DNA of 64,000 bases from Diphasiastrum complanatum (lineage: Eukaryota; Streptophyta; Lycopodiopsida; Lycopodiales; Lycopodiaceae): the NCBI GenBank assembly GCA_029204225.1, contig CM055099.1, positions 60,853,753-60,917,752 on the forward strand, written 5' to 3'. A program made the translations under genes and the position numbers. Positions within the stretch are counted from its first letter, which is position 1. Every line of letters starts with the position of its first letter. Positions 1 to 12,268 of this stretch are shown here, in pieces. The notes under the pieces were generated by a model that worked only from the letters and a program-made list of their open reading frames with translations, searched no databases and was not told where the DNA came from.

Positions 1-3000
1 TCACTCCAAGTGATGATCTGAACTTCATAAAAGGTGTCTTTTGAAGTGGTTTAGTAAGTAGATCAGCTACACATTCATTGCTTGGAACATGCTCCAAAGC
101 AATCTCCTTCGCTTGCACCATTTCTCTCACAAAGTGATGGCATATCTCAATGTGCTTAGATCTTGCATGGAAGATTGGGTTAGATGCAAGGTGTTGGGCT
201 GATATATTGTCATTGTAGATGATTGGTGCCTCCTCTGAATCCATGATCTTTAGTTCCACCAATAATCTCTTGATCCAAAGTACCTCCTTTGTAGTGGTTG
301 TCAAAGCTTTGTACTCGGCCTCGGTTGAAGATAGAGATATAGTTTCTTGCTTTTTTGAAAGCCATGAAACCACACCTTCTCCTATGAAAGTTGAATAGGC
401 ACTTGTTGATTTCCTATCCCTCTTGTCCCCTGCAAAATCTGAATCACTAAATGCATGAAGGTTAATCACATCTCCTCTATATAGAATCCCAAAATCTAAT
501 GTACTCGAGATGTATCTTAGAATCCTCTTAGCCTTTTTCCAATGGATATTCAATGGCTTTTGCATGGATTGGCTCAACCTACATACACTAAAGCTAAGAT
601 CTGGTCTAGTTATAGTGATCCACATTAAGGAACCTATAAGTTGCCTAAACAAAGTGATGTCCATGAAGGATCTTTCATCATCTTCATTTGGCACTTTTAC
701 ATCTTGCTCCATTGGTGTGTCAACACTTTTGCATACTTCCATCTTAAACTTCTTCAAAGGACTTTGAGCATAGTTTACTTGACTTATAAAGATAAAATCA
801 GACCCTCTAAGTACTTCTATGCCTAAGATGAAGTGAAGACACCCTAGATCTACCATCTTGAATTCTAAGGATAGATCTATCTTGATTTTTTCAATACCAT
901 CAACACTATTTCCACTAATGATGATGTCATCTACATAAATGAGTAAAAGTACAATACCAACATCATCAAACTTAATGTAAAGAGTGGGATCATATTCACT
1001 TTGAACAAAAGAAAGTGAAATAAGATAGCAATGTAGTCTTGAATTCCAAGATCTCGAGGCTTGCTTCAAGCCATAGATGCTACTTTGGAGATGGCATACT
1101 TTGTTCTCCATTCCATGCTTGATGAACCCTTGTGGCTGCTCCATATAGATATCCTCTTCCAAAAAACCATTCAAGAAAGCATTAGAGACATCCATTTGAC
1201 ATAGAATCCATCCAAAATGTGATGCAAGTGCAATGATTAGCCTTATTGTGACCATCTTGGCCACGGGTGCAAACGTTTCCTCATAGTCTATCCCTTTCTC
1301 TTGAGCATAACCTTTTGCAACTAATCTTGCTTTATGTTTGTTAACACTCCCATTTGCATTCAACTTAAGCTTGAAGACCCACTTGCATCCTATTACATTC
1401 CTTTGAGGTCTCTCAACAAGCAACCAAGTTTCATTCTCAATCAAGGCATCATACTCATCCAGCATAGCTTTATACCATTCTTTGGAGTTCAATGCATCTT
1501 CAACATTAGATGGTTCTTCAAAACTAGATAAAGCATAAGAAGTGGATGAGATACCCTCAATTTGTTGTCCTTTGCCTTGATATGTGAGCCTTGATGGCTC
1601 CACTTTTGCCCTTGAAGATCTCCTTGGTGTGATAGGTGGGTTTGGTGCTTGCTCCTCCATGAGCTCCTCCTCAAAACCAAGATCTTGCTCCTCGGCCATC
1701 TTCTTCTTGATTGTTGGAGCACTTGAGCCTTCTTCAAGCATATGCATATGATGTTCATCAAAGATGACATCCCTTGAAACAACAAATTTGTTCAAGGATG
1801 GGAGATAGACTTTGTAGCCCTTGCTTGAGCTTGCATATCCAAGCATGATCCCTCTTGTGGAAGATGGATCCTCCTTGGTTCTTGTTTCCAATGGCACATG
1901 TACATAACATATACACCCAAAAACTTTCAAGTAATTAAGACTGGGTTTCTTTCCATACAACATCTCATAAGGAGTTTTGCCTTCAATTGCTTTGCAAGGC
2001 ACCCTATTCATCAAGTAGTTTGCACATACAAGAGACTCACCCTAAAAGGATTTGGGCAAACAAGCATCTAATCTTAAAGCCTTAGAACATTCACATAATG
2101 TTCTATTCCTTCTTTCAGCAACTCCATTTTGTTGAGGAGTGTAAGGACAAGAAGTCTCTTTCTTGATCCCTTCCTCCTCACAAAAGGCCTTGAACTCATT
2201 GGAGATGAATTCTCCACCATTGTCACTTCTAAGAATCTTGATGCTATGATTATGATGCTTTTCCACAAACAACTTGAACTTTACAAAAGTATCAAATACT
2301 TGAGACTTGAAGGAAAGTAAGAACACCCAACAATATCTTGAGTAGTCATCAATGAAGGTTAAAAACATGGATGAACCTCCATTAGATTTGGTGCTAACAA
2401 TGTGCACATCCGAGTGTATGAGTTCAAGAGGATGAGATGACTTTGTGATGGAGTTAGGAAACACCTTCTTATGTGCCTTGGATAAGGCACAAGCTTCACA
2501 AACCTTGTCTTCCTTCCCAATAGACCTTGGTAGGCCTAAAGCATACTCCTCCTTGATCATAGCCTCCATGGAACCCGAGTTGACATGTCCAAGTCTTTTG
2601 TGCCATAAAGTAAAGGTAGATATCTTGCTCTTCTCGGCCAACATGACAACATTAGTATCCACAAATGCATCCAACTTATAAAGTTTGCCAAGTCTAGTGC
2701 CCTTAGCCACTATCTTATCCTCCTTCTTGATGAAACATTCATTTGAAGCAAAGTCAACATTGAAACCATTGTCTACCATTTGGCCAACACTTAGTAGATT
2801 CTTTGTTATTGTAGGAATGTACAAAACACCTTCTATGTTGATCTTTTTGGAAGATCCTAAGCAAAGGGGAATGCTACCCACTCCTTCAATCTTACAAGCT
2901 TCATCATTTGCTGTATAGATAGACTTTATAGGTCCATCATAAGATAAGAGAGAAGAGAAAAACTCCCTTTTACTAGTCATGTGTGAACTAGCACCCGAGT

Positions 3001-3963
3001 CAATCCACCAAGGATCTTCTCCTTTGAAGCTTGTTGAAGAAAATATGGACATCATGAGAGAGTCCTCATGTGAACTCTCCTCCTCCTCCTCTTTGCTCAT
3101 GTTGGCTTGGCTTTGATCTTGCTTCCTCTTGAAGCATTCTGAGGCATAATGCCCCATCTTGCTACAATAGTAGCACTTCACCTTTGATTTGTCCTTCTTG
3201 ACTTTGGTGGTTGATGGAGATGCCTTTGAGGTTGATGGAGATGCCTTTGAGGGTCCTTCTTGATCCTCAAGCTTTGTAGACTTCTTGAATGTTGATCCTT
3301 TGCCTTTGGACTTGCCTTTGCCTTTGGTGAAGAGAGCTTGGTCATCTCCACCTTGGATGGAAAGCCTATCCATCCTCTCTTGCATTTGGCTCCTTCTTGA
3401 TTCCTCAGCCATGAGTGTGCCTTGGAGTTCTTCAAGTATGGGTAGCTTACCCATAATTGCATATCCCTGAACCAAATTGTCAAATTCAAAGCTTAGTCCA
3501 TTCAATATGAGTTGAACAAGCTCTTCATCCTTGATAGGATCACCTATAAAGGCTAGCTCTTTGTTCAATTCCTTTACTCTTAGGACAAAAGTATGTGCAC
3601 TCTCTCCTTTCTTTTGATAGCTTCTATAGATTTGATTCTTCAAAGCTAACATTCTAGTTTGGTTCTTGGATTCATAGACCTTTTGCAAAGTCTCCCAAGC
3701 ATCTTGAGCTGAAGTGCAATCTCCTACCTCTCTTAAGAGTTCATTTGCAACATTGATTTTTATGCAATGTAGTGCAACATTGCACCTCTTTTGATGTATT
3801 TGGCTTTTTCTTGAGGATGAATAGGTTCACCCTCCTTACCATTTACAATTTCCATCAAATCTTGCATGATCATGATAGATTCCATTCTAACTTTCCATAT
3901 GGAATAGTTAGTTTTGTTGAGCCTTTCATTAGTATCCAAAAGATATGCATTTATAGATGCCAT
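1..3963 (-). pseudogene. Copia gag-pol polyprotein, one frameshift and one stop
   Basis: The Gag N-terminus starts at the ATG at 3963. The reading frame shifts by one base near 3775 and continues in the 548-residue frame 3688-2042. In that frame residues 172-185 are the zinc knuckle CYYCSKMGHYASEC and residues 230-237 the aspartic protease site DSGASSHM. These are followed by the GAG-pre-integrase segment (LWHKRLGH), integrase blocks FIDDYSRYCW, LRSDNGGEF and TPQQNGVAERRNRTL. The frame ends near 2042 where the usual SFWGE motif reads SF-stop-GE, consistent with a single Trp-to-stop change. Downstream the frame stays open to base 1. It includes INT C-terminus, the RT start (GCKWVFKLK), the catalytic YVDD at 926-937, and RNase H (STEAEYKAL, about 330-300). 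The polyprotein would supply capsid, protease, integrase and RT; it is probably inactive but only lightly damaged. Confidence 0.88.
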
Positions 3964-4762
3964 CTAGTCTCCTAATCAAGGATTTGACACAAATGAAGGT
4001 TACTTCTATTGATTTGATTGAAGGTCTACCTTATCCCACTTCTTAGGGACCTGAAAAGATCAATAATAGACTTCCTATAAAGATCTAAGAATGATCTATA
4101 ACAAAATCAAATCATAGAATACTAGAAACAATGCACTTGCTTGATTGAAGTAGACAATACTAGTAGAATTGCCCCTCTTTCTATAAAGAACATTAAAGCT
4201 TCCAAATGATCTGATCAAGAGTGAATTTTAGCAACCTAATATACTTCCAAAATCACTTATAAAAGATCTAAATGGAACTTAATGAGGATGCAACACAATC
4301 TACTATCCAATCACAAGCAAAAAATGATCAAAATTGATGAAAAATTGATCTAATTTGGTGCATAAGTCAAGCAATGGTTGGACTGAACCTAAATCACTTT
4401 AGGAGGTGTCTACTACACCTTAGAACAGCCTTTAAGAGTCCCCAAAAATCTGATCTTCCCTCTCCTTAAATGCTAGAAAGCCTCCTCTATGAAATCACCT
4501 CCAAAACTCGCTTAAAAATCAATGCTTGGAGCAAGCAAAACTTGCTATCTTGGTAATGTGAATTGAATTCAACTTTGCCTCTGGTTTTAGACACCTAAAC
4601 ACCTGCAAATGAAGTCACACAACACCAATCTCCAATGTATTTGACTCACTTTGAGTTCTAGAATCAATACTAGATGCTAAGATCCAATCTACACAAGATT
4701 TAGATCAAAAATTGTGATCAAATTGAATGAAAACCAAGGATTTAGCTCATTTCAGCCTTTAG

Positions 4763-4774
4763 GCTCTGATACCA
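4763..4774 (-). promoter_or_regulatory. Primer-binding site of the 1-5456 Copia element
   Basis: Plus strand GCTCTGATACCA; on the minus strand TGGTATCAGAGC, complementary to the 3' end of plant initiator-Met tRNA. It directly abuts the LTR, as in functional Copia elements. Confidence 0.85.
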
Positions 4775-5456
4775 TGTAAAAATTACAGCAAATAAGGATC
4801 CTAAAACACTTGAAATGATGAGGGAAACAATAGATTATGATTTCATAAGATTAGCACAAGTTGAACCATCAAAATCCATCAAAAATCTATGCTTGAACCT
4901 CACTAAATGGCCCAAATCCTTGAAGAAGGCTTCACACGTGTGAAAGTACGGCCTCCCACATTCTGAGTACTGTACACCATACCTACATTCAATCCTATAA
5001 TCATTAGTAATCACAAGTACTCAAACAATTATGAACATAGAGAGCAATTGCATCATTATGAGAGAAAAAACATGAAATTGCTTGATTGATTTTGGTGAGA
5101 TATCATCACCTATATATACATGATCCATCACGGTTTTGGGCAGGTATGAGTAGCCCTAAACCTATCCCTAATGCTAATTTTGGTGGATCTTTCATCCCTA
5201 CCAAGTTAGGGTTGGAATCTTGGAGATCCCTCAACAATGCAAAAATTACCAAAAATAGCTCCTATTTTTTCTCCCTTGTATCTAAGCATAATTTGGACTC
5301 ATTCCAAAGGTTCTAATACTTAGGTCTACTTGAGAACATCCTTATGAATGGAATCCTATGCTATTTGGCACGTGTGACAAGCCACGTCATGACCATCTAA
5401 CTATTTACAAGTCATATGACCAAAACTAGTCAAGCTAGAACTGTGAATTTTTAACA
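4775..5456 (-). repeat. 5' LTR of the 1-5456 Copia element
   Basis: Read on the plus strand it begins TGTAAAAATT next to the primer-binding site and ends with the near-inverse AATTTTTAACA, about 682 bp. It holds a TATA-like stretch (plus strand CTATATATACATG near 5109) positioned for minus-strand transcription, and a perfect 14-bp palindrome TTCACACGTGTGAA at 4931-4944. The outer end is set by the terminal inverted similarity, not by a second LTR, so it is good to a few bases. Confidence 0.7.
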
Positions 5457-8400
5457 ACAAGGGAGCACCTTCATGCTCACACTCTCATATGGACTATTGA
5501 AGGGTTGTTAGTTTAGTGCCATAAGAGGTGGCATGTTTTAGCTCCACCATTATGAAGGGCATGAAAGCATCTACGGGCAAAAATTTGTCAAAAGCAATCA
5601 TTTGGAACAGCACTTTGAAAAATACACATGGTGTAAGCCGAATTGGATAAGTGTTACCTCCAACAATGGAGACCTAGGTTAAACATGCATAGAATAGGGA
5701 ACTAGGCCCATGGCAGGCTCTAGAAATGGGAAGAGGTTATTCCTCAATGATAGATATGCATGGAATAGGGAACTAGAGGAGCCCATCGCATCTCCGAACA
5801 TGGATGATGGGAACAACTTATTCCTCAACTGGAGTAGGATGCAGGCACGGCCCCACTCTCATCCAATGATTTATGAGTTGTGAAATTTTTCATCATCCAT
5901 CATTATTATAAATGGATGATTTTGCATGGTTGGATGAAGGTGGGTCCTTGCCTACACCCTTAGTCCATATGAGAAAGATGCTCCTTTCAAAAAATGGCTT
6001 AGCCTATATAATGTGGGTGTAGAGTGTAAAAATACACATGAATGATTTTTAAGAGTTATAATAGTGGTCTACAACTTCCTCATTGATAACAAGGTTAGCC
6101 TACATGAAGAACATCCAAACCACACCTATCATTAAATGTGTGGCTTGGGGGATGGTCTCCATGCATGGGAACCTTGTTATGAATATCCTCGTCCATCGTC
6201 CATCGTCTACAGTATAAGAATGTTGTAGAATAAACTCAATTCACTTAAGTTTTAGATTAAATAGGTAAGAATGCATAGACTATTTGGTTTCTCCAATAAC
6301 TCTATTTAAGAGATTCATGGCAAGGCAAAACCCATTTGAACCAAGTTGGTTATGACGCATCACCTTTACATAATGACCTGCCAAAATGTTTCATCTTAGC
6401 TATAAAATTTGCAATCAAGTAAATGTTGCTTTTTACAATGTATGTTAGCATAGATATAATTAGTGCAATTAACTTGGATTTGAGCTATTTTGTAGTCGAA
6501 GAGAGCATAAATTATAATTCTTATCAAAGGAGGCTAAAAGAGACTTTGCTCTCTTTGAGTGCTTTGTTTCAAAGGTAGATTTGTTTTTAGGGACATTTTC
6601 ACCAAGTTCAACAATTTTTCATTTATGGCATGACCCCACCCATATACTAAGGTGCGTTTTACCTATCAGAAAATAAAATTCATTCCCAATACACAAGTAT
6701 ATTCTGCTAAAGAAACTGATTTCATGGAGAACTCACTTCTAGGCAAAAAAATGTGCATTATCCTTAAACATATTCGATCTACATCCTTGTTGTTTGGATT
6801 CTAGATACGTTTCATACATATTTTTTCCAATTATTATGAAATTTGTGTGATAAAAATGTGTAGGTGAAAGCATCATGTTACGTTGAATCCTTGAGGGAGT
6901 TAGCTTCATCGTGCTTTATCTCAATAGAAGATTTTTATATGACTTAAGTGCTAATCCATAAATGAATGGTCATTAAACTTAGTGAAAAAGGTTGTGATAA
7001 TGAATTTTCCAATTTACGAAAAAACTAATGTTCAATGTTTCTCCTTGCAAAGCATTGACTAAACAGTCGGATGAGGAGATATTATGAGCTAGATTGGGCA
7101 AGCTTTTCAAACACTAAATGAAAGATAAAATAGGTTTCATCAAGTGCTATTAAAAATTGCCATCATTTTTACTTGAGAAGACACCTTCCAATTGACCTAT
7201 ACAACTATCCATAAATTTGTGGTTGCTTCCCTTGGAGAAATCATGAAACCCATTGTCTAGTGCATAAAGGAGTCACTTTGCACTCTTTGGTTTACTATGT
7301 TATACTAGAAAGAGTTTGTATATAGTACACTTATTAAATTTTGTTGGTGTGGTCAATGATATGGTGGTTCTTGAGAAGAACTACAAATCACAATATTCCA
7401 TGACTTTTTCTCATATCAACCCAATTGTGGGCCCTAAATCATTCATTTCTATACATGGCCTTTCTATTTTGTTTAATCTACGTGATCTTATCATAATAAG
7501 CATGTTGATTGGTGACGATTATCACATGTGTAGAGTCAAGAATAGGGTATTCTAAACTTTTGAGAGTTAATATGTTTAATTAAGTATCCTTGCAATATGT
7601 GATTGTTAGAGTAACACAAAGAAAAAAACAGTATGTGAACCATTTTATGAAATTGACTAGAATGTTGCATACATTTGATTAGTTAATATTTATTATCCAT
7701 CCATAAAATAATGCTTGATCTATTGTAACAAAGTCCAAGAAGTGGAGCTTTATATCTTGAACTACACATGATTTGTCGTATATTCAAGTTTTTCAAATTC
7801 ATGTAAGATTGATTTATGTAGAAAATACTATGTGGTATAAAACTTTGAGACTAATTTTGTCCAAAGAGGACAAGGGCTTGCTTTAGAGTCTCTTCTAAAC
7901 TTTTTCATTCTAAAACTTTTTTTCTAGTTCTAAACTACTTTCTTATAAGTGCAAACTTTTTCAAAAGGGTGTCATTCCCTAATGGAGAGAAATTTCAACG
8001 TGGAATGTGTAATTTTCTCTTATTTGTAATGTCAACAAAAGATTTAGTCTTAAGATAACCCATGTCTTGGGAATTTGTGCCTGTGGGATTCCTCATTTTG
8101 GGATGTTTTTTCTCCTTATTTTACTTCTATTTGATTTGAGAACCTTAGCTCTTTCACAAAACGAGATGCTAATTTAACCTAGATAACGCCAAGTTGCTCT
8201 AAGATGTGGAGATGAATACCTTGATGAGTATAGGAGTTGTGATATTCTTTGATACCTACTACACTTCAGAAGAGTAGCAACAACAAGCTGTTCAAGACAA
8301 AAAAATATCGACATTAAGTCTTGCCTCAATTCTGAAGTTGTCTATGTCCATGGCCTCTGCATCAACATCCTCTACAATTGGTGTGTTCCTCTCGAATAGA

Positions 8401-8570
8401 TGAGATTTGCTAAGTGTCTGCAGCTGGTGGTGCCTAATCGTCCCTTGCTTCGGTTGTACCAGCTTCGTTCTGCTTATCAAAAGGAGTGTCATCAGTGATC
8501 TCAATCACCATCCTGGTCATATCGACCTCTGGAGGTGCTATGGCTATCGACCTTCTCCCTTCTCCCTTCC
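5457..8570. other. About 3.1 kb without a recognisable gene
   Basis: AT-rich sequence. A short direct repeat occurs near 5684-5720 and 5752-5790 (shared GAATAGGGAACTAG and TTATTCCTCAA about 72 bp apart). All open frames are short and resemble no family I know. Between about 8396 and 8560 the minus strand has a weakly coding-like stretch rich in Asp and Glu, next to the Gypsy remnant. It may be decayed retroelement sequence, but I cannot place it. Confidence 0.5.
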
Positions 8571-8599
8571 AAAGTTGTCAGTTCACCAAGCATAAGAAC

Positions 8600-9121
8600 A
8601 CTGTAATGACAACACAAATAAGAAATGTGTATATGATAACTAGCTTAATAGGTCCGACAAAGCTGATACACCACTTATCGAAAGGTGCGAGTGGAGGTAA
8701 GAGGCCAATGTGTTGAAGAAGATGGCTTACCGATTCATTGACATGGATCACATGATTTGATAATGTGCATTGTCGGCCACCAGTACTTGGCATTTAAAAT
8801 CTTCTTCACAATATTTACTATCACATAGTGGCCTCTGGCATCTTTCAAATGGAGTGCTTGAATGACATTGCGAATTTCTGATGTTTTGAGGCATCTTTGC
8901 AATTCTTCATTGGGTCCCATTTTATATAGCACATCCTTTATTATCTTGTACGGTCCAATCTTATATTGGAATACCATTCTTTGTTCAAGATCATCCCCAG
9001 CGAGGTAGTTCTGATTGTTTAGATACTCAATAATATCTAAATATAATGAATTTGCTGATGATTTAAGTAGAATTTGTTCATCAAAAAAATCATCGTTCAG
9101 ATTTTCAGCAAGTGCTTTCAT
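8600..9121 (-). pseudogene. Gypsy integrase N-terminal fragment
   Basis: The 128-residue frame 9121-8735 ends in an HHCC zinc-binding module: GHYVIVNIVKKIL, then WWP, then CDPCQ. In a second frame (8793-8578) it continues into APFDKWCISFVGPI, the start of the integrase catalytic core. The core Asp-Asp-Glu residues beyond this are missing because homology stops near 8600. It is a broken copy. Confidence 0.75.
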
Positions 9122-9185
9122 GCTTATTCATGATAGATGGTATGCTTTGGAATGATACTTGCCTTGGCAAACTTCTACTTGAAAA

Positions 9186-9449
9186 TCAAATTCTTGTAGC
9201 AATAGTACCCAACGAGCTATTTTGCCAGACAGATCTGATTTGTTGACTAGATACTTTAGAACATAGTGATCGACATGGATAATAAAGGAGTATCCCAATA
9301 AATGATGTCAAAACCTCTTTACTGTGAATATCATTCCTAGCCCTTTGCGCTCTATCACAAAATAGTTCTTTTTTGAGGCTCTCAAATTGTCGCCCTACGT
9401 AATAAACAAAATGATCTTTCTTTTCATCATATATCTGACTTAAAGTCAC
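9186..9449 (-). pseudogene. Gypsy RNase H fragment
   Basis: The minus strand encodes a recognisable Ty3 RNase H tail (IYDEKKDHFVYYVGRQF, then in another frame the HLLGYSF and HVDHYVLKYL blocks and the conserved GKIARW). The 5' side, where the RT palm should be, is not found, and at least one frameshift separates the blocks. Confidence 0.65.
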
Positions 9450-9737
9450 TCACAATTACAAATGACAAAACATCTACGTAGACATGGAATGTTTGTGCCC
9501 AGCCAGGCGAGTGTAAGACTAGAGCTTGTGACAACTTCAGTTTAAATTGTCGAAGTTACTTGGATTCAAATTGGAGCTTTTTGAAGTTTATCAGATACTT
9601 CTGGTATTTGTACGTTCAAATTATTCATCTATTTTGTGAGATCAGCAACATTTTTCTTCCAAGTACTTTCCGTCTTTGGCTAGTCTTTGTGATTTTTAAC
9701 TTTCTTCTTCGACTTCTTTTCTTTTCAACTATCTTGA

Positions 9738-10040
9738 TCATCGATAGAAGATAATTTCACTATTTGACTCTTCAGAAGAAGAACTCATATTTGAATTCGA
9801 TGATGAGTCGTTGTTCGAGTCAAATGATTCGGCTTTTTTTGTCGACTTCTTTGATGATTGACATTTCCTTGCTATTCTCGAAGTCTCATAGTTCTCAATA
9901 GTTGTAATAACTTCTTCCAAAGTGTTCATTGGTCCTTGTCTACAATATCGATCAATCTTTGTCAGTAGTCTTGCGAGAAACCACTCAATTTGCATTGTAA
10001 CTGGATATACAACTACTAGCTTGTCGCTAAGGTTCTTCAC
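9738..10040 (-). pseudogene. Gypsy Gag fragment with Ser-rich tail
   Basis: A 100-residue frame with a Gag-like helix-rich N-terminus (MQIEWFLARLL, TLEEVITTIENYE) and a serine/asparagine-rich acidic tail. Similarity continues upstream in a second frame to about 10250 (IKLRKLSLINLKRLDIP region). It belongs to the Gypsy remnant by position and orientation. The zinc knuckle expected after this part is absent. Confidence 0.5.
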
Positions 10041-10249
10041 CTTTCTAGTACACTACCTCAGCGATTCTCTGTCTTTCTTTGTACATAGTTCAGTCTAGCC
10101 AGCAACCTCATGGAATGTCCAATCTCTTTAAGTTGATTAAGGAAAGCTTCCTTAATTTGATCCCTAGTTGTAATTGATGCTCGATCCATCTAACTATACC
10201 AGATTCTTGTCTGTCCGGACTTCATCTTAGTGAATATGACCCTTCACTG

Positions 10250-10530
10250 TACATTAAGTTTGTAAATAACTTTGTAGTTATTCTTCTCATCTATGTAAAT
10301 GATATCATTCTTAGTGGAAATAATGAGGAGCTAGTTGAAGAAACTAAACATGCGCTTGGTAGTGAATTTAAGATGCAAGATCTAGGAGTTCTTCACAACA
10401 TTTTAGGCCTAGAAATTGACTTGTGGAAAGATCGTGCTTTCATAAGTCAAAGTAGATATGCACTTTCCATGCTTAAGAAATTCCAAATGGAAAACTGTAA
10501 AGGCATAGATACACCAATGGATCACATTGT
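10250..10530 (+). pseudogene. Copia RT C-terminal fragment, inverted relative to its neighbour
   Basis: Plus-strand translation gives LLIYVNDIILSGNNEEL (catalytic YVDD changed to YVND), then MQDLGVLHNILGLEID and CKGIDTPMDH. These are the Copia RT blocks that follow the active site. The frame is open from about 10275 to 10618 but homology stops near 10530, where the minus-strand Copia begins. The piece lies in the opposite orientation to the RT N-terminal half next to it. Confidence 0.8.
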
Positions 10531-10539
10531 AACATGCAA

Positions 10540-12268
10540 GAGAAACAAAAATTCTTATAGTTACCATTTTTGCAATAGGTGCAAAAGTGTCTTCATAGTC
10601 AAGACCTTTGATTTGTGAATAACCTTTGGCACAAAGTCTTGCTTTGAATTTGTTGATGGATCCATCATTGTTATACTTGATCCTTAATACCCACTTACAT
10701 CCAATGACATGCATGTTGCTAGGTGGCTCCACAAGCTCCCATGTGTTGTTTGACATCAAGGCTTCATACTCTTGGGTCATTGCTTCAACCCACTTCTTGG
10801 ATTGAAGTGCTTCTTGGACATCTTTAGGCTCTTCATCTGATATGAAGAATGCATGATAGGAAGTTTCACCTTCTTGCACTTGCCTTCCTCCCTCATCATA
10901 AGTGAGCCTTCTTGACTCGGATCTTTCTCTTGTGGATCTTCTTGGTGTAGGTGCCTGAAGTTGCTCCTCCTCAAGCCTCGGCCTCACCACTTCTTGAACT
11001 GCATCAAAGTTGATGATTGTAGATCCTGCATGAGACTCCTTGATATTTTCTTCATCCAAGTTAAATTTCTGATGTTCATGAAAGATAACATCCCTACTTA
11101 AAACATTCTTGTCAATAGAGGGAACATAAACTTTATATGCTTTCTTAGAAGATGCATATCCAACAAAAAATCCTTTAATAGCACTAGGATCATCCTTCTT
11201 CCTAGTCTCTAAAGGTACATGCACATAGCATAAACAGCCAAAGATCCTAAGATGATCTACCTTAGGCTTTTTCTTATACAAAATCTCAAATGGTGTTCTT
11301 CCTTCTATTGCAAGATTAGGAAGTCTATTACAAAGATAATTTGCACATGCAACTGCTTCTCCCCAAAATTCTTTAGGTAGAGATGTTTCTAGCCTAATGG
11401 CTTTTGCACATTCACACAAAGTTCAATTTTTTCTTTCAGCAACTCCATTTTGTTGAGGAGTATAAGAACAAGAACTTGAAAGAAAACTTTTTTTCTACAT
11501 AATCTTTGAAAGTAAGAAAAACATCATAAACCATGGCTGTAGAAGATAGCATGTAGATCCAAGAATATCTTGTATAATCATCTACAAAAGAAACAAAGCA
11601 ATTTGCTCATCCTTTGCCTTTGGTTGAAGAGAAATGAACATCAGAATGCACGAGTTCAATGGATGTTGTGTTTTGATGCTTCATCCCATCAGCCTTACAG
11701 TTGGACCATCTCAGTGAATTTCCACCGCACCTTACAAGCCTATCAACGAGAGTATGTCCACTCTCCAGATCCAATGGTGCGACAATCGGCAATATTTGCT
11801 AAAGATCAAACTTTGTTGGCGTTAGTGGCAACCAAATGGGATGAATATTACAACTATCCTACACTAATGAGATTCTTGATTAGTCTAGGTACATAAAGTA
11901 CATCATGCAAACAAAAATTTTTTGATGATGATGCATGCAGTGGAATACTTCCTATTCCTTCAATTCTATACTTTACATCATTAGCAATATAGATTGATCT
12001 TTTTTCACCTAGATATGGCATGAGACTTGTGAAAGAGTTTCTAGAACTAGAATATGGGAACTAGCCCCACTATCTATCCACCAGATTTCTTCATTCTTGA
12101 AAGAAAAAGATGAAAAACTAGACATCATTAAAGAATCCTCTCTTTCACTCTCAATACCCTCACACTCTTCCTCATTAGTAAGGTTAGCCTACTTGGATTG
12201 GTTCTTCTTCTTGAAACAGTTTGATGCATAGTGGCCCTTCTTGCCACAAAAGAAACATTTGATCTTTG
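10540..12268 (-). pseudogene. Decayed Copia gag-INT-RT(N-terminal) fragment
   Basis: From right to left on the minus strand: zinc knuckle CFFCGKKGHYASNCFKKK near 12255-12200, protease WWIDSGASSHI near 12080-12045, disrupted integrase (ELVHSDVHFSS near 11680-11607), then a 336-residue open stretch 11419-10409 with INT C-terminus (CECAKAIRLE, WGEAVACANYL), the GAG/INT linker with ARG/SER-rich segment, and the RT N-terminus (IGCKWVLRIKYN, GLDYEDTFAPIAKM). The real homology ends near 10540. The integrase region between about 11690 and 12000 is broken by foreign or scrambled sequence. The gag side stops abruptly at 12268 at the start of the long direct repeat. Confidence 0.82.

Larger units (their letters stand above)
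1..5456 (-). mobile_element. Ty1/Copia LTR retrotransposon, 3' part beyond window edge
   Basis: On the minus strand the element reads 5' LTR (4775-5456), primer-binding site (4763-4774, complement of TGGTATCAGAGC), an ~800-bp leader, gag from 3963, protease, integrase, reverse transcriptase and RNase H, running off the window at base 1. The order INT before RT defines Copia. The 3' LTR lies outside, so target duplication and age cannot be assessed. It is the best preserved Copia in the window: I see one frameshift in gag near 3775 and one in-frame stop near 2042; the rest of pol appears open. Confidence 0.93.
8571..10250 (-). mobile_element. Ty3/Gypsy remnant lacking the RT core
   Basis: Reading leftwards on the minus strand: gag-like sequence (10250-9738), RNase H (about 9449-9186) and integrase N-terminus (9121-8600). 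RNase H is recognised by LLGYSFIIHVDHYVLKYL followed by SGKIARWVLLLQEFDF in the frame covering 9330-9190. Integrase is recognised by the H2C2 zinc finger (GHYVIVNIVKKIL, YWWPT, CDPC) at about 8830-8740 and PPLAPFDKWCISFVGPI near 8680. The order RNase H before integrase identifies Gypsy. Protease and the RT catalytic core are missing between 9450 and 9740. No LTRs are visible. The piece is interrupted by stops and is dead. Confidence 0.8.

Noticed and set aside
11570-11896. 108-residue plus-strand open frame
   Set aside because: It is largely antisense to decayed Copia integrase sequence with a scrambled insert; no support for a gene.
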